Origin: Mactra quadrangularis
Taxonomy: Eukaryota; Mollusca; Bivalvia; Venerida; Mactridae
DNA length: 64,000 bases
Reading direction: 5' to 3'
Assembly (NCBI GenBank): GCA_025267735.1
Contig: CM046301.1
Span: forward strand, 11,406,190-11,470,189
The notes under the pieces were generated by a model, which made no database searches, had not been told where the DNA came from, and saw nothing but the letters and a program-made list of their open reading frames with translations. Below, in pieces: positions 1 to 15,300 of the stretch. Every line of letters starts with the position of its first letter. Within the stretch, counting starts at the first letter, position 1. The translations under genes and the position numbers were made by a program.

Positions 1-308
1 AAATGGATTATCATCCTATATTTTCACAAGCACTTAAATCAACAAGCCCAACTGTTTAAAATAGTCATTTTTCACTAGCTCAGACTCAATATTTAACTAG
101 TCCTGGGAATTAGGCTAGTGTATTAAGACAATGACTAAAACAATATGATGAATGTCTATGCATAGTTTCATTTTATATTCGGATTCCAACATTCGAAAAT
201 ACCAGGGTTTAAAATACAACTGTACAGAATGTCTAAAACCCCTGACACATTAAAAGTCAAGCACTCTCTCTATTGAACCATTACTTGTATTTTCTATATG
301 TTCTATAA
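1..308. other. 3' flank or 3' UTR of POLE2
   Basis: Sequence downstream of the POLE2 stop codon. I saw no convincing poly(A) signal for the minus strand here, so the 3' UTR may run past the window edge. Bases 1-160 resemble a degenerate dispersed repeat whose relatives appear near 7850, 17893, 23140 and 31075 (a 'ctagcctgg ... gtgaaaattgattcagg' theme). Confidence 0.5.
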
Positions 309-392
309 TCAATCATCAATTCTACTATCTTCAATTTGTTTAGTAGCTGGTAGGTAAACTTTAAAACTAAAATCTGTTCTTGGAAATGATCC
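309..392 (-). CDS. POLE2: POLE2 coding exon 15 (C-terminus and stop)
   Basis: The terminal exon encodes [14 protein letters not shown], then [13 protein letters not shown] and TGA. A TTTATTTCAG acceptor lies just upstream on the minus strand. It completes the SADCTVMNP end of exon 14 (13130-13306) in phase 0, matching the GSFP start of the conserved POLE2 tail. The intron between them is 12.7 kb, far longer than any other in the gene. Confidence 0.94.
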   Translation of the reverse strand, partial: GSFPRTDFSFKVYLPATKQIEDSRIDD

Positions 393-3300
393 CTGAAATA
401 AAAGAAAATAATGTTTATACAACAATGGTGTAGTTGATTTTTATTCAACTGTACGTGGCACGTACATTGAATATTCAACCTTTGTTTGATAATCTACTAA
501 CATAATACAGATATCTATTTTATTGATTGTGAGTAGAGAAGCAGTCAACATAATTAGGATATGAAAGTGGTTGTCCGAACAGATCATTTTAAGAGCAAGA
601 ACTATATCTCATTTACAGAATTTCTGTAGCCCAAAAGAAATTGTTAGTTGCCCAAACTAACTGAACGCCCACTAATTTTGTAGACTGCAGCAGTACTGTA
701 ACGAGTATTTAAATTAGCAGGGTTAATGTATGCCACTGACAGTTTAATTAAAGTTAACAATACCCAACAACACAACACTCAGAATATAAATCACAAATTC
801 AGTAATACAAAAAGCCGTTGGCTTCATATGAAAGATTTTGAAAGCTGCAGGGGCAGTGGATCTAGGATAATGCCATGAACAGGGACTGGAGGTGCTTATA
901 AGCTCTAGAAATATAGCTATTTGATACCCCCTAATGATACCCCCTAAATCTCAACAAATATTTCTATATGAGTCTTAATTCTAAATGACATTAGTTCATT
1001 ACAGTAGTTATTTCCATAAGAATTTATTGTTTAGTAGTATTTATTTTAGCGTGTTGAGAAAGCATTTCAATATTTTAAAGTCAAACACCATTTCCTCTAC
1101 TCCAAAACAAAAGTCAATAAAAAAATTTCAATGAGATTCATAATATTTTAATATCCTCAGACAAACACAAAATTGATATTACTATGTTAATAGCACTGTA
1201 AAGTACACTGGCTTTTCTAATAGAGCTGGCTTATATTAACTGACTAGAGTAAATAAGCTCAACCCAATGTTTTCACGTCAAATATTGAGAACATGTTCTC
1301 TACTCTAACCAAAGTCAACCAAATACATCCTATAGCACGTTTAGGATATCAGACATTGTTAATATAGATTATTGTTTATATTTGCCTCAAGTTATCCTGA
1401 AAGACCTACACCAACGTAAAGCAAGTTCCTTATTCTCAAAGAACTAGGAATCTATATTAAAAGGTTAAAATTAACGATCTATATTAACAAATTTGACAAT
1501 ACATTAGACAATGAGATGTTATCCATGCTAATATTTGATCTACCTCTAGCGGAACTACGATGAAACAAAATAAAATACAGCCAACTTTGCATAGGATACC
1601 CTCTAAATTTAGGGACTTTCAGCAAGGCAATCTGGTTAAAACCTGATAAAAAATTATCCGCTTGCCTACTTGCTAATTTAGATCTTGCTGTTTTGCTATG
1701 AAGGTCATGTTCAGGTGACCTTTTCTATATGTTATATTCATGAGGCAATCATTATGTTCAGTAACTTGTTTACATCGGTTATATCCTGCAATTTGAAATA
1801 AGCCGTCCAATCACAGCTAGTGAATAACACCACTGTCAAATTGGCTTGCAAATCTCAGTCTAATAACAGAAATTATGAAATCAAAATGCTATTAAATTAA
1901 TAGTGTTTTGCCTAGATGAAAGCTACCCATTGATTGGTCGACACAAAGGTCATCTTGACGTGAACATGAGAGCGACTATTAGAATAATTAATAAATTTCA
2001 GTATTTTATCATGATATAAGAAAAGAACCCTTGCTAAGGTCCCAAAACTTCTGGGAATATTATCAAATGTTTAAGAAAAATATTACAATACAATACCACA
2101 GGTTTTACAACAAATTTGGTTGTCAGACCCTTGATAATACGGATCTCTGAGCCTTAGTGACAGTCCTGAAAACTTAAACTTGTACACCCTGAATTGAAGA
2201 CCTGTGTAGGTAGACTTGATTAAATAACTCCCTTCATAGGTCTTAAAGCACAGGTTAGACTGTAGTTAAAGAAATTCCTTATATGAAGATGTCAGATCTA
2301 GTCTACCATAAATGACATTTTAGAAATTGTCATATTTGAGACATAAAAGAATGTACGAAAAAAATTAATTTAGTCTAAAGAATAACATCAGACGTCTAAT
2401 GATGGTATAAACAAACATACTCTCTACAAAGGAGATAAAAAAAGAAGAGTGAGTATTTAACGACAAGTAGAATGTACATATTCTTTGATGTTCATCGAGT
2501 ACAAAAGACAAGAAGTAATACGATACAATAATACGAGTAGCTGTGAAGAGCTCCGTACTGTGAATATAGATATCTGATACTTTTGCGACTACTTATGAAC
2601 ACAAATTTACGTAAAAATTTTGTTCATTTTATTATCATTATGCTTCATAATAAAAACGTCATCAGTTTCGTCTCAAGATTTATTGTGTCATTTCTTTCTC
2701 ATGCTCTCATTTTCACACAAAATAACGTTATACTGGGCTAGATATTAATTTTTAATATAGTTTGCCCAGTTGGACATGCAACCAGATATTTATTTTACAT
2801 GCTCGACCCAATTATTTACTAGCAGTAACAATTTGCCTATATATATGTCGTCAGACTCGTCAGGGGCAATAGGACAAAATCTAATATCTAGCCCAGTTAT
2901 AATAATTACAATCATAACAAAACCTAATTCATAATGAAACCCAGTAACAAGTTGCCCAAATATAGGTCGTCAGCGGCAATAGGACAAATTTAATGCCCTG
3001 TTAAAATAATTACGTGTACAACATAATGAAAGCTCATTCATAATGAAACCCTGTTTCTATTTTCCGAACATTAAAGAAACTGATAAAAATCTAACATTTT
3101 TTGACAATACATTAATACTTCCAAAATTACTACTTTGTAACTGTCTCTTGATAGTTAATTTATCAAAACCTTTTCAAATTTCTAGTGAACAGTTAGAATA
3201 GATACAGTAGTGATTAAATACGCTTTGGACATTTATATGATACTCAGTAATTAAATGAGTTTTGACATTACAAAAAACATAAGATTGGCGACTGATAAAA

Positions 3301-6300
3301 TTTTACATACAATTCAAATCAAAACATTAAAATTGCAATTGCTAAAAAGGATTTTTTTAAAATGTTCTGAAGAAAAAAAAAATACAAATTTATGTAATTA
3401 AAAAGAACTTGGATATCTGACATTAAACTTTGATTGAAGTGTAACAGTAAAAAGAATTTAAGATATCATGGCAGTGAAATAAGAGGGCAATCAGTGAAAC
3501 AGTGTAAAATGATACATTGAGAACTAGGGTCTAGATATATATCAATATATAATATTATAATGTCTCGAAGTCTCAGGATTTTCATCTTTGACACATCAAT
3601 TAATAACAACCACAAAATGTAACTATCTTCAGCATGTACCAACATTGAATTTATAACATTGTGCCATCATGTCAGAAAATGGTAACATTTGTAAAACCTG
3701 GCTATGAGACCATCTTTAACAAGCCACCCCTGTCTTATACAACCATTTCAACAATCCCAAGCATTTCTTATTCGTTAATTAACCTTACTTAGATGACCAC
3801 CTGTCTATCATGACTAGCGACCAGTATATTGTACTACATTCTGTGGTTGCATAAAGACAGGTTTTAAAGTTCTTTCAGGAAATTGCACAGTTGGTAGCAC
3901 TCCTGGATTTCCAATTTAGTGTCCTGAAAGGGGTACAGGCTCAAATCCCACCCAGGGAGATAATACCCTTCCATGAAAATTTCACAGCATCCACCACACC
4001 TAACCTAGCTTTCCTGGACCCTTGTCTATAACCAGTACTCACCTACCCTTCCACAAGGCTGGAAACTTCTCTATACACTTTATTCATGGAGGAAAATTGA
4101 CATTATAGTCCTTTGTAAAATATATGTATTAGTTTTGCAATGATCCATCAACATGTTAAGTAAATAAAAACAATATTTATTTGCAAGCCTGTTAAAATGA
4201 ATGAAATTTCAAGAGAATATTTTCATAAATTGAAGTGTGTGAATTTACATACAATACCTTAACTAAGAATTTTCAAATACTGAATGGGGATATTATAATG
4301 AAATAAATGTACTGTCAGTATTCCAATGGAATATAATTTGAGTAAGAAGAATCAGGGCTTTTTCAGCCTATCTCATGGGGCCAAATATCGGCCCGTTCCC
4401 AATGCCAAAGTATTGACCATAAGGACCATTTTTCCCAATTTCATGAAAAAAAATCCCAATCTTGTTAAATAATTCCCTTTGAACAGAATGTCTTTTGCCT
4501 TTACGAAAGGAACCATGACTGCCGATATTTTATATAAAATTAAAAAATAATAAATACATGAGAATTTGCATTGAATGCCTCACTGAACTGTCAGAACAAA
4601 CTCTTCTAGAACACTGCAACAGTCTCAGAGACACCAAAGCAAAGCCCGTTAAGATTTAATGCAGAAAAATTAATGATGAAATTTCCAAATTGGGTTGATT
4701 TGTTGATATTTTCCCCCAAATCGGACTATTTACCGCATTAAAAATTCCCAATTTGGGCAGGGGCCTTTTTCCCAAAACCCCCTGAAAAAGCCCTGAGAAT
4801 TTACTGTTGTACACCTACATCAAAACTCAGTTTTGTGCTGATGCATTAATAACTGTTTTTAATAATGTGGAGTGCATTTCATATTTCATTAGACTATTTA
4901 AAATGCATGAAATAATAAATCATATTATGATACACCTAATTTATAAGGTGTATTAATAACAAGAGCTGTCAGAGGAGACAGCATGCTCGACTTAGTAAGT
5001 GTTTGTCACAGGAGATGTGGTTGATGATAAGGAACATACATATTTTAAAATTTGAAAATATAACCTTAACAAATTCAAAGAAAAAAAAAGAAATAAATAG
5101 AAAACTATAAGTTCAAGGGGGATAACTCTGAAAAAATGTATAAGGAGTTATGAATCTTGTCACATGAGATGTGGTTGATAATAAGGAACATATATTTAAA
5201 GTCAATACCTAAAGAAATAAAACAGTTGCAGTAAAAACAAATATTTATTAAAGAAAACTATAAGTTCAAGGGGGATAACTTTGAAAATAATGTATACGGA
5301 GTTATGAACCTTGTCACATGAGATGTGGTTGATAATAAGGAACATATATTTAAAGTTTGAAATCAATACCTAAAGAAATAAAACAGTTGCAGTAAAAACA
5401 AACATTTTTTAAAGAAAACTCTAAGTTCAAGGGGAGATAATTCTGAAAAAAATGCATTCGGAGTTATGGACCATGTCACATGAGATGTGGTTGATAGAAA
5501 GGAACATATATTTAAAGTTTGAAGTTAATATCTTAAGTAATAACAAAGATACAGAAGAAAGTATTTTACTGCACAAAAACTTTAATCTGTGCACAAAAAC
5601 TTCAATCAGTTCAAGGGGAGATAATTCTTGAAAAAATGTGTTTGGAGTTATGGACCTTGTCACATGAGATGTGGTTGATAGTAAGGAACATATATTTAAA
5701 GTTTGGAGTTAATATCTGAAGAAATAACAAAGATATAGAAGAAAGTATTTTACTGCACAAAAACTTTAATCAGAAGTGTGGACGCGGACGCCGACGCCGA
5801 CGCCGGGGCGAGTAGGAGAGCTCTACATTACTTCGTAAAGTCGAGCTAAAAACCATTTTTTGCATTACAAATGTTCTAAATTTACTACAGTGTTATGGGT
5901 TTTGCGCAAAACAGTCGAAACTCATTCTTCTCACATTAAGTTATGACTGTTTTGTGCTAAACCTGCATACTGTATTTCTTGCATATACATAATATTTATG
6001 TCAATTCAGGTGTAAGTTGTATTTCTCTGGTCTCAAAACAAATCTGGAAAATTTGTCAAAGTCTAAAATGCATATTTAAGTCAGGATGAGTAATAACTTC
6101 AAAAATTAGACACATGAAGCAGGCAACAGCACAAAAACCAGGTTTTCAATATTTTTCTTTTGGTGATTTTTCCCCCGAATAGCCCATTTTGGTTACAGTC
6201 TGCCTGATCTGGTATATGTGTGAAGCTTTAATCGAATCCAAAAATTAGGTGCTGATTGAGCAGACAAGAAAGGCTACAGACCAACGGATCGACCAACAAG

Positions 6301-9300
6301 CTGACCTCTATATACCCCCCTTCAATTTTTTTTTTTTTTTTGGGGGGGGGAGGGTGTAATTACAGGTAATCTTAATGTACAAAAAATGTGAGCAAGTTGC
6401 TTTAAAATTACAGTACCAATATTAAACTCTTCATGTTCAAGCTTTCTAAAGATATTATAAATTGAAAGAAATTAAACCTATAATTTTGGTTATATAAATG
6501 ACAGTTTACTGACACTTCACAGAAGAAATTAAGTAAGTAATGATATCTTCAATTATTGTTAAAATTGACTAAAAGAGGGTTGATCAAAATTTTCTGCGCC
6601 AGACAATCAATTTGAACATTTTACCAATAGCATTATTAAGGGTATATATCCTTATATATTTACACATACATAGACTAGTTTTGCACAGGCCCATCAAAAT
6701 TTATTACTTCAAAATAAATTAGATTACAAAAACCATGTAAAAAGATAAAATGTACAATTTTCTAACACCTAATTGAGGTAATAGACAATAATGTCTGAAG
6801 ATTATTATATACAAAGAAAATATAATGGGTAAAGTGTATATATATTTAAAATATAATTGGTAAAAATAGATAATGGAAATTACTGTAAAATTGTCTCAAA
6901 GACTAGTCTAACTACTATTATTATATAATTCTATGATTTTACTAATTAAAGGGCAAGGGGTTATATATATATATTACAATTTAGGGCATGGGAGGAAGTT
7001 GAGTTTTGAAAATACTGAAAATCTTTCAAAATACTGAAATACTGAATTCATATAATTTACATAGAGCAATTTATTCTCAAATACTGAAATCAGTATTAAT
7101 ACTGAAAACTTTCATTCATGATTTAGGTGTGAGGTTGTTAATTACAGCATGCAGATACTTGTATAAGGCACATGGTAGGGCTGCAGGGAGTATCCAAGTA
7201 CTCGGATATTCACAATTCCGACCAACAAATCCAGTACGAATATTCATCATGTCTGAAATTATCGGATCGCGATCTATTTTTTGGAAAAAAATTAAAGAAT
7301 ATTTTTTAGCTTAATGACAACTGAAAACGAGTCGCACTTCTAATGTAAACTTAAATTTATGTAGGGACCGAACAATCTTGATTCAAAATTCGATTGATAC
7401 ACATTTAAACAAAATGTTATCACTGAATATGCCCATAAAACATCTGGTAATAGACGTGTTTAGAGTACATGGTTTTCCATATAGTAAAAACTCCTGTAAT
7501 TCTTCACTAAAACTTTTTATTACATGAATTCTGCATGCTTTTCCATTATCAAATGATTCGTGGTTCGATTCAGGAATCGCTACACAGGAATCGTGGTTAG
7601 GATCGGATCGCCACTTGCTCAATGATCCACAGCCCTAGCACATGGTGCCATGAGAGTCCTCCTCAATAAAAAAGTATTCCTTCCCCATTAAAAGTGACGT
7701 GCCCAAGTAATTTTAGTATAACCGTCCAATCTGTGAAAACTGGACAATGATCTGGCCTTGTTTCATCTCAGTCACTACCTTAAATTTTTTTAAGCACTTG
7801 CTCTATTTATTATGTTATATAGTACAGGACAAACTTATCAACTTGCCTGACGATGAAAATACGATCATTATTTTCACTAGCCTAAATCAACTTTCATAGG
7901 CTCACAGGTGCCAGGCTTTGAGCTAGTTGGTTAAGGCAATGACTATTTTAACAACAGTTTGTATATAAGAATAGAAGCCCATGCTATACATTATTTCACA
8001 ATTAAATTTAGAGCTTATAATTCACCCCCACAACAGCATTGTGTTCCAATGTAGCATAAATTGCTTAAAAATAGTTCTACAAAATAGAATTATCTTAATT
8101 AGTCATATATTTTGCGATGATAGAATCGAAATATCCAACAATTATCTGTTTTATCGTATAATAAAATATAGGCATTTTTTTGATAAGCAAATGAAATCAC
8201 TCATGATATAGCACTTGCCTATAGTTTATCATACAATAAAAGACCACTGTAAGTTATTTCTTTATTAAAATTATTCCATCTAAAATCATCTAACCAGTAA
8301 CCTACCATATTAAAAAACATCAATGTATCAGTGATAAACAGGATATACAGGGTACCCATAATTCATAGGGTAACTATAGCAACACCCATAATTCCCGAAA
8401 TCTCTTTCCTGTTTAATGATTGGTCGAGGAGCCACAAATAGTCTATCATTCTTGTATCCCTTCCCCATGAGTATCTGATGAAGAAACGAGTCTTGTACGG
8501 GTACAACCTCACATCGACAGTTTTGTGAAGGACCTTTCATATGATCCATGGAAGTATACGAATAAGGGTAGTAAGTTCCGGAAGAAAACGGTCCCATATT
8601 TTCCTGATATGAATATGGATACAATTCATTGTGGGAGGAAGAAGTTGTAGCCGTATGCGATGAGTACATGGATTCTGGGTAATATGACGCCATGTTTTCC
8701 GTTGTCGGATTATTAACTAACATTATTGATGACGAAACCAAGTTCACTTCCTTTCCGTCTGCTTTGGAAGCCATTTCTAATCCTCACTTTTTGTTCAAAT
8801 TTTTAAATAAATATCACAAAATTTTGTCCAAAATATCCAATAAAAACTAAAGTTTTCAAAATAGAATCCACTTCCTTTATATTGGAACTAAGCTTTGAAC
8901 GATAAAAAAATTATCTTGTAATATTTTCCGTTTTCAAAATCTTCAAGATCATGCGTTCCACATTTTCCTTCGGCTCAATCACAAATGGTCGAAACATGTT
9001 TTAATATTTTAGAAATACCAGTAATATCAATCACACTTATACTGCGTAATTTTTAAATAAAATATTGTAAGAAAAATCATCTGTTTAATAAAAGGGAAGA
9101 AAAATGATACTTTAAGCCTTTTTAACCAATTAAAATATCAAAGTCTATGATCTACGCTTGTGTGGGGGAAAATAATTACAGGCCAAAAAATGCAATTATA
9201 CAAATATTTGTCATAAGTTAAAATCCGCTTTGAGTGTCAAAATAATGACGAGTAAATTATCTGCATGCGATGTCAAAACTGGGGCTTCTCGGAAACGCAT

Positions 9301-12300
9301 GGTCTATTTATAGAAAAGAGAGAAAATTTGGGGATTGTTTAAACCGAGTGTGGTTAGTATATAAAACATGAGACGTAAATTTCAATTGATAAAATGTAGT
9401 ACAAAATGAAAATATTAATTTAACACAATTAGACTTTTTGTACATACTTCAATGGAAACTATTATGACATCTACAGTGGAAATGGAATTAAACACTTTAT
9501 TCATGCAAATATTATTTAATTTTCACAAAACATTAAATTTTGTGCATTTTTATTTTTTTACTGCAGTTTAAGATTTCTTACTTCTTAAATGAAATAAATA
9601 GGGTATCATATCATTCAACACAATATACTGTTTACATAATGTATTTTTGAATTATAAAAGGGGATTGGTCGGGTAAATTAAAATGGTATAATAGAGTTAC
9701 GTTTGATGTTTTCTTACAATACATTAAAGGTAGGGAATGTGATATTTAAACAGAAATGAAATATGAGTATAATAGAAATAGTATAAGTAAACTAAATCTA
9801 GTAATTGGTTATTAAAAATGATACACAATTAATGACTGAGGGACTTGAAGTTTATACAAATAAATATTTCAAGCACAATTTTGTTCATAATGTTTTTGTG
9901 GTAGGTTTGAAGTAGGACAATAATTGATGAAGACTCAAGCAGATGAACAACTAAACAATACCTGAATATAGCAGTTCTCAAATAATTTCTTTAACACAGT
10001 TTCTTATTTTTCAAGCATTTCTGGGGCTGAGTTTCATCCCTATTCATTTCCTTAAAGTATTAATTTCCCCCTTTCCAGTAGCACAACTATGCCTTTCCCT
10101 TAATCTTTTATGATAACACAGTTGATTTTTTACCATGGGGAAATTTCGGAAGAAAATTTGGTTTTACCATGGGGAAATCTCGGAAGAAAATTTGGCTTCA
10201 CCATGGGGAAATCTCAGAGGAAAATTTGGCTTCACCATGGGAAAATCTCGAAAGAAAATTTGGCTTTACCATGGGGGAATCTCAGAAGGAAAGTTTTGCT
10301 TTAAGAGTTGACTATTTTTAACAAAGACAGAAAATTTCCTCTGAATATAACTAGTAGTGAAAATAATAAAAAGTCTTAAAAATAAAGAAAACAACTATTT
10401 CAATATAATTTCATTATTTGACACTGACTTCCCATTAAAAGTGCCCGCCAACTTGTTCTAAACATGAAAATAAAAGCTGTAACATATTCACCATGAAATT
10501 TATATCTTGACACAAGAACACATTCATGAAAGAGGGGATAAATAAGGTATTCAAGATCAAACTGGAGGGGATGTCTAAACCCTTTACCTAATACAGCAGT
10601 CTACCAGATCCTTATCAGATTCTCATACAAGTCAGAGATAAAATGTACCTTATCTTCATAGAAAGTTTAAATGATGGCTACTGTTTTGACACCTATATGC
10701 TTAAAAATAATGACCTATAGATAAACAATTGCAACTACACCAACATACTAAGTCATTAAAACAACAAGAAATATACATGTAGTGTGGAAACCACATTAAA
10801 GCTGGATTTTTCTGCATATGGCAGGGGCGGATGCAGGATTTTTTTCTGGGGGGAGGGGTTCAAACTTTTTCTAGGGAGGGTCTGAACTTTCAAACCACAA
10901 TCACACTATACACATTTTGCAGAATAATGTAACAGATCAATATTAAAAACTACATAACCATTAAATCTACACACCGAGAAAAATTGCTTCATGCTACTGA
11001 AAAATGACTTACAGTCAAGAAATACAATGGTATGTTATCATTGAATGAACCTTCATCAAGATCTGACCCTAAATGGCAGAGATATCCAACATATTGAAAA
11101 CTTTAACACAAAACTTACAAAGAGAAATAATCCATAATTAACCCAGGTAGAGTTGCAGTAGCTTTCTAATTTAGTTCATCACATGGTATGTTATCAGTGT
11201 ATGCAATGTCATTATGATGTGACCATAAATGGCAGAGATATCCAACAAATTGAAAACTTTAATGCAAAAATAACTAAGGGAAATAATCCATAATTAAGCC
11301 AGGTAGAGTTGTGGTTACTTTCTTATTCTGTTCATCACATAGTCTAATGTCAATGACATAGTAATATGATAGTATGTTATCATATATATCGTATAAAGTT
11401 TCGTAAAGATCTGACTATAAATGGCGAGAATATATGGTAAATAAAAAACTTTAACGCAATTGTTTATGACACCAGACGCCCGACTGCCCACCTGGGTTTC
11501 GCCAAACTATTAGCTGAATTTTTTCATTGAAAAATCCGACTAAAAACAATCAAGTTAGTGTTGTTGATAAGTAGTGAACAGGAACAACATTATTTTCCAT
11601 TTGAAATCCTAACAAGATCCTAAAACCAGTCATTATACAGAAGGCAATAAAAACTAGATCTATCACTTAATGTGATAAAATACCCCCCAGGCGTTTGTCA
11701 AGAAATTGGGTGCTAAGAAAATGAGCAGACAGGCTTTTTCATTGAACAGCAAGAAATCAATGGACTGTAACCAAAATAGGATATCCACATGTCTGTCTGG
11801 CTGATATTTGGTACATGGGTTGAGTTTAATTCAAGTCTGTAAAATATGTGCTGAGAAATTGAGCCGACAAAAAAAGCTACAGACTGAGTTGACTCCTATA
11901 TACCCCCCCCCCAATTTTTTTAAGGGGGTTTATCCTGTTTAATGACCACGATATTGGTTTTAAATAATTACATAATTTACAAGTGAGAGTTGTTTTCAGT
12001 TCTAAATCTAGATAAAATAAATTTCCAAATATGAAAGTGGTGCTAGGTTAATATTTATCAACTGTGACCGACTATAGTCAACTGTTCATACAGGTACATT
12101 TGGGTGTTGATAAAAATTAAAGGACACATGTTTCAAAAGCTTTACAAGCATTTACAAGCTTTCCATTTGCATTGGAAATTATATGACTGATTTTACTTAA
12201 AATAATGACCATTTAAATTCAATTGATTATTTTGAGGATTTAGTGATTTTAGCCAATGAGTTTTAATATTTAATCAAAGCCAAGGGAGGTAAGTAATAGT

Positions 12301-15300
12301 AAAATATACATTTCCATGCCAGGTTATCTCCCTTTAGTTAGTATATTTTTCAACCATTTACTTGTCAAGTCTGGACAAAAAAGCTTTTTTTTCTAAAAGC
12401 TTTTCTTGAGAGAAATTTACTTAATCTAGTTAAATTTGCTGAGACCAAGACCTGTGGTTGCCATATTGGAAAGTGAGTCCAAACACATAACAAGAGGGTT
12501 CTGAAGACCTTGCACTGCTCACCAGAGTAGATTCTGAGGGCATATGATTCAAAATCTTGTAATACTTTCATTTTTAAGTGTATGATATGTCACAATCAAA
12601 ATATGAAAGCTGTAGGTCCTACAGTTTAAAAGATAAAGATTTATTTTACAAAACTCTACGTAAATCATTTGACCCATAGTGCAGAACCAATTTTGATCCC
12701 AGGAGCATCATTTGAAAGTAGTTTTCAAATCATCACCAAGCTGACAACAGACAAATTTTAGGGCTTTTGGGGAATATATGGAACCATTTCATAAATTGTA
12801 GATCAATTTTCTTCAAATAAAAAGTATTTTTATGTAGAATAATCCTTTCTTGAGCAGATAGTGAAAAAGATTCGACCATCGGGACAGGACATTTTGTGAG
12901 CTTTGTGACGTTTTGAAAACTACGACCATTGAACAGGCCTTAGAGACATTTTCTCTATATACACTTTAATATGGAAAGTTTGCATCTGGCACCTGTGATT
13001 TGAACAGTTCTTGTAAAGGACGTTCTAGTGATGCTACATGCCAAACTTTGTGCTCGAGTGTGCTAAAATCTTGCTTTCAAAAGTTATCCTTAAACTTCCA
13101 CCCATGAAAATAAACAAAGTATAACTTACAGGATTCATGACAGTACAATCAGCAGATGAACTATGAAAGGGATCATGTTTATCAGCACATATAATCAGAT
13201 CTGGTAGAGGATATAATCTTAAACTACAGTCATGTGACCAATATACAGGTGACACATGTAGAGGTAGTGGTGTTAGATGACCTTGACATATAACTGTCTT
13301 TGTAAACTGAAAGTAGAAAAAAATGAAGTAAAGTGAAAGTAGAAACCAATTATTTGTTCATATTTAACTAATTGAGCTTAATTGTGTAACACGTTCTTAA
13401 AACTAAATCACTCTCAAGTCCTTTCTGATCACCAAATTCTTGGCCAGTAGGATAAAAACAAGAGCTGTCAGAGGAGACAGCATGCTCGACTTAGTTAGTG
13501 TTTGTCACAGGAGTAAAAAATATATATAAGGAGTTATAAACCTAGTCACATGAGATGTGGTTGATAATAAGAAACATATATTTAAAGTTTGAAGTCAATA
13601 CCTTAAGAAATAAAACAGTTGCAGTAAAAACAAACATTTTTTAAATTTCAAGGGGAGATAATTCTGAAAAAATATATTTGGAGTCATACACCTTGTCACA
13701 TGAGATGCGGTTGATAATAAGGAATGTACATTTAAAGTTTGAAGTCAATACCTATAGAAATAAAACAGTTGCAGTAAAAACAAACACTTTTTAAAGAAAA
13801 CTCTAAGTTCAAGGGGAGATAATTCTGAAAAAATATATTTGGAGTTATACACCTTGTCACATGAGATGTGGTTGATAATAAGGAATGTACATTTAAAGTT
13901 TGAAGTCAATACCTAAAGGAATAAAACAGTTGCAGTAAAAACAAACATTTTTGAAAGAAAACTCTAAGTTCAAGGGGAGATAATTCTGAAAAAAATATAT
14001 TTAGAGTTATGAACCTTGTCACATGAGATGTGGTTGATAATAAGAAGCATATATTTAAAGTTTGAAGTTAATATCTTAAGAAATAACAAAGATATAGAAG
14101 AAAGTATTTTACTGCACAAAAACTTTAATCTGTGCACAAAAACTTTAATCAGTTCAAGGGGAGATAATTCTGAAAGAAATGTGTTTGGAGTTATATACCT
14201 TGTCACATGAGATGTGGTTGATAGTAAGGAACATATATTTAAAGTTTGAAGTTAATATCTTAAGAAATAACAAAGATATAGAAGAAAGTATTTTACTGCA
14301 CAAAAACTTTAATCAGAAAGGTGGACGCGGACGCCGACGCCGATACCGACGCTGGGGCGAGTAGGAGAGCTCTACATTACTACGTAAAGTCGAGCTAAAA
14401 ATCATTGGGACATGGATGTGATTCCAGTCATTGAGGCATTAGCTATCCCATGATTCCAAGTAAAAGTCATAACCAGTCAGGTATCCTGCTTTTCAAATTA
14501 TTTTTATTTGTGTGGTAAATTTGTGTTTAGGTTCTTTAGAACATGGCTCGTCACATTGAACATGAAAAATTGGCTATGGCTTATTGCAAGCTACTGTATC
14601 ACGGTGAAAAGATGTGAAAATAAACTGGAAACATGAAAATGAATCAACAAGCCAAGTTTATTTAAAGTGATTGAATCAGTGACTAGGTAATAGACCTAAA
14701 AGTTGCAGGAAACAGTATACTTACATGTGTGGGTACATCACCATCTTCAGGAAATTTCACACAATTTCTACACATCTTAGTGACTATATCTTCTCTAAAT
14801 ACAACAATCTCTTGTGTACAATATTGTATTCTACATGGATTACTGGCAAATATAGCTGATGGTACTCTAGAACGTATATCATCTGTAACTGACTGAGGTA
14901 TAGCTGGTCTGAAATAAACAAAACTGATATGTAGTGACAGTGGCTTTAGAAATCAAAAACTTGTTCCGATCAATACAAGGCTTTTATATAAGAACATCCT
15001 AAAACTGGTTTTATTTTTTTATTCAAACTATAATGGTCTTATTTGAGAGAAATTTGTGGACTCTGTGGCTAATAACTTTAAATACTCCTGAAAACCCTAT
15101 TTTACAACAGAAGCAGAACAGCAAGATGGAGCAAGTGTGAGGTTGGTGCACCCTAGAATCTGGTTTTAATCCCATTGACAATTATTTTGTCGCTGTCAAT
15201 TCCAAGACAGAAACTTCCCATGTTATTGTTTTCCTTAAATGTTTGTGGCATTCCTTTTATAACAAAGTTTAAAAATCTAAAACATCTCCCTCTGTGATTT

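Larger units (their letters stand above)
393..13129 (-). other. POLE2 intron 14 (12.7 kb), repeat-rich, with nested ORF
   Basis: This last intron of POLE2 holds most of the repeats in the left part of the window: a tandem duplication (2826-3051), a chimeric SINE (3885-4110), hAT-like elements (4353-4795 and 7176-7637), a tandem-core element (4959-5852), two pearl-like fragments (6100-6360 and 10990-11940), a 34-bp minisatellite (10132-10304) and a dispersed repeat (about 12489-13010). It also holds the intronless ORF at 8328-8774. Nothing is recognised in the remaining parts. Confidence 0.85.

Noticed and set aside
10110..10304. 64-codon ORF with repeating peptide; also a CRISPR-like regular array
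   Set aside because: A 34-bp minisatellite read through by chance; units are contiguous with no unique spacers, and the genome is animal.
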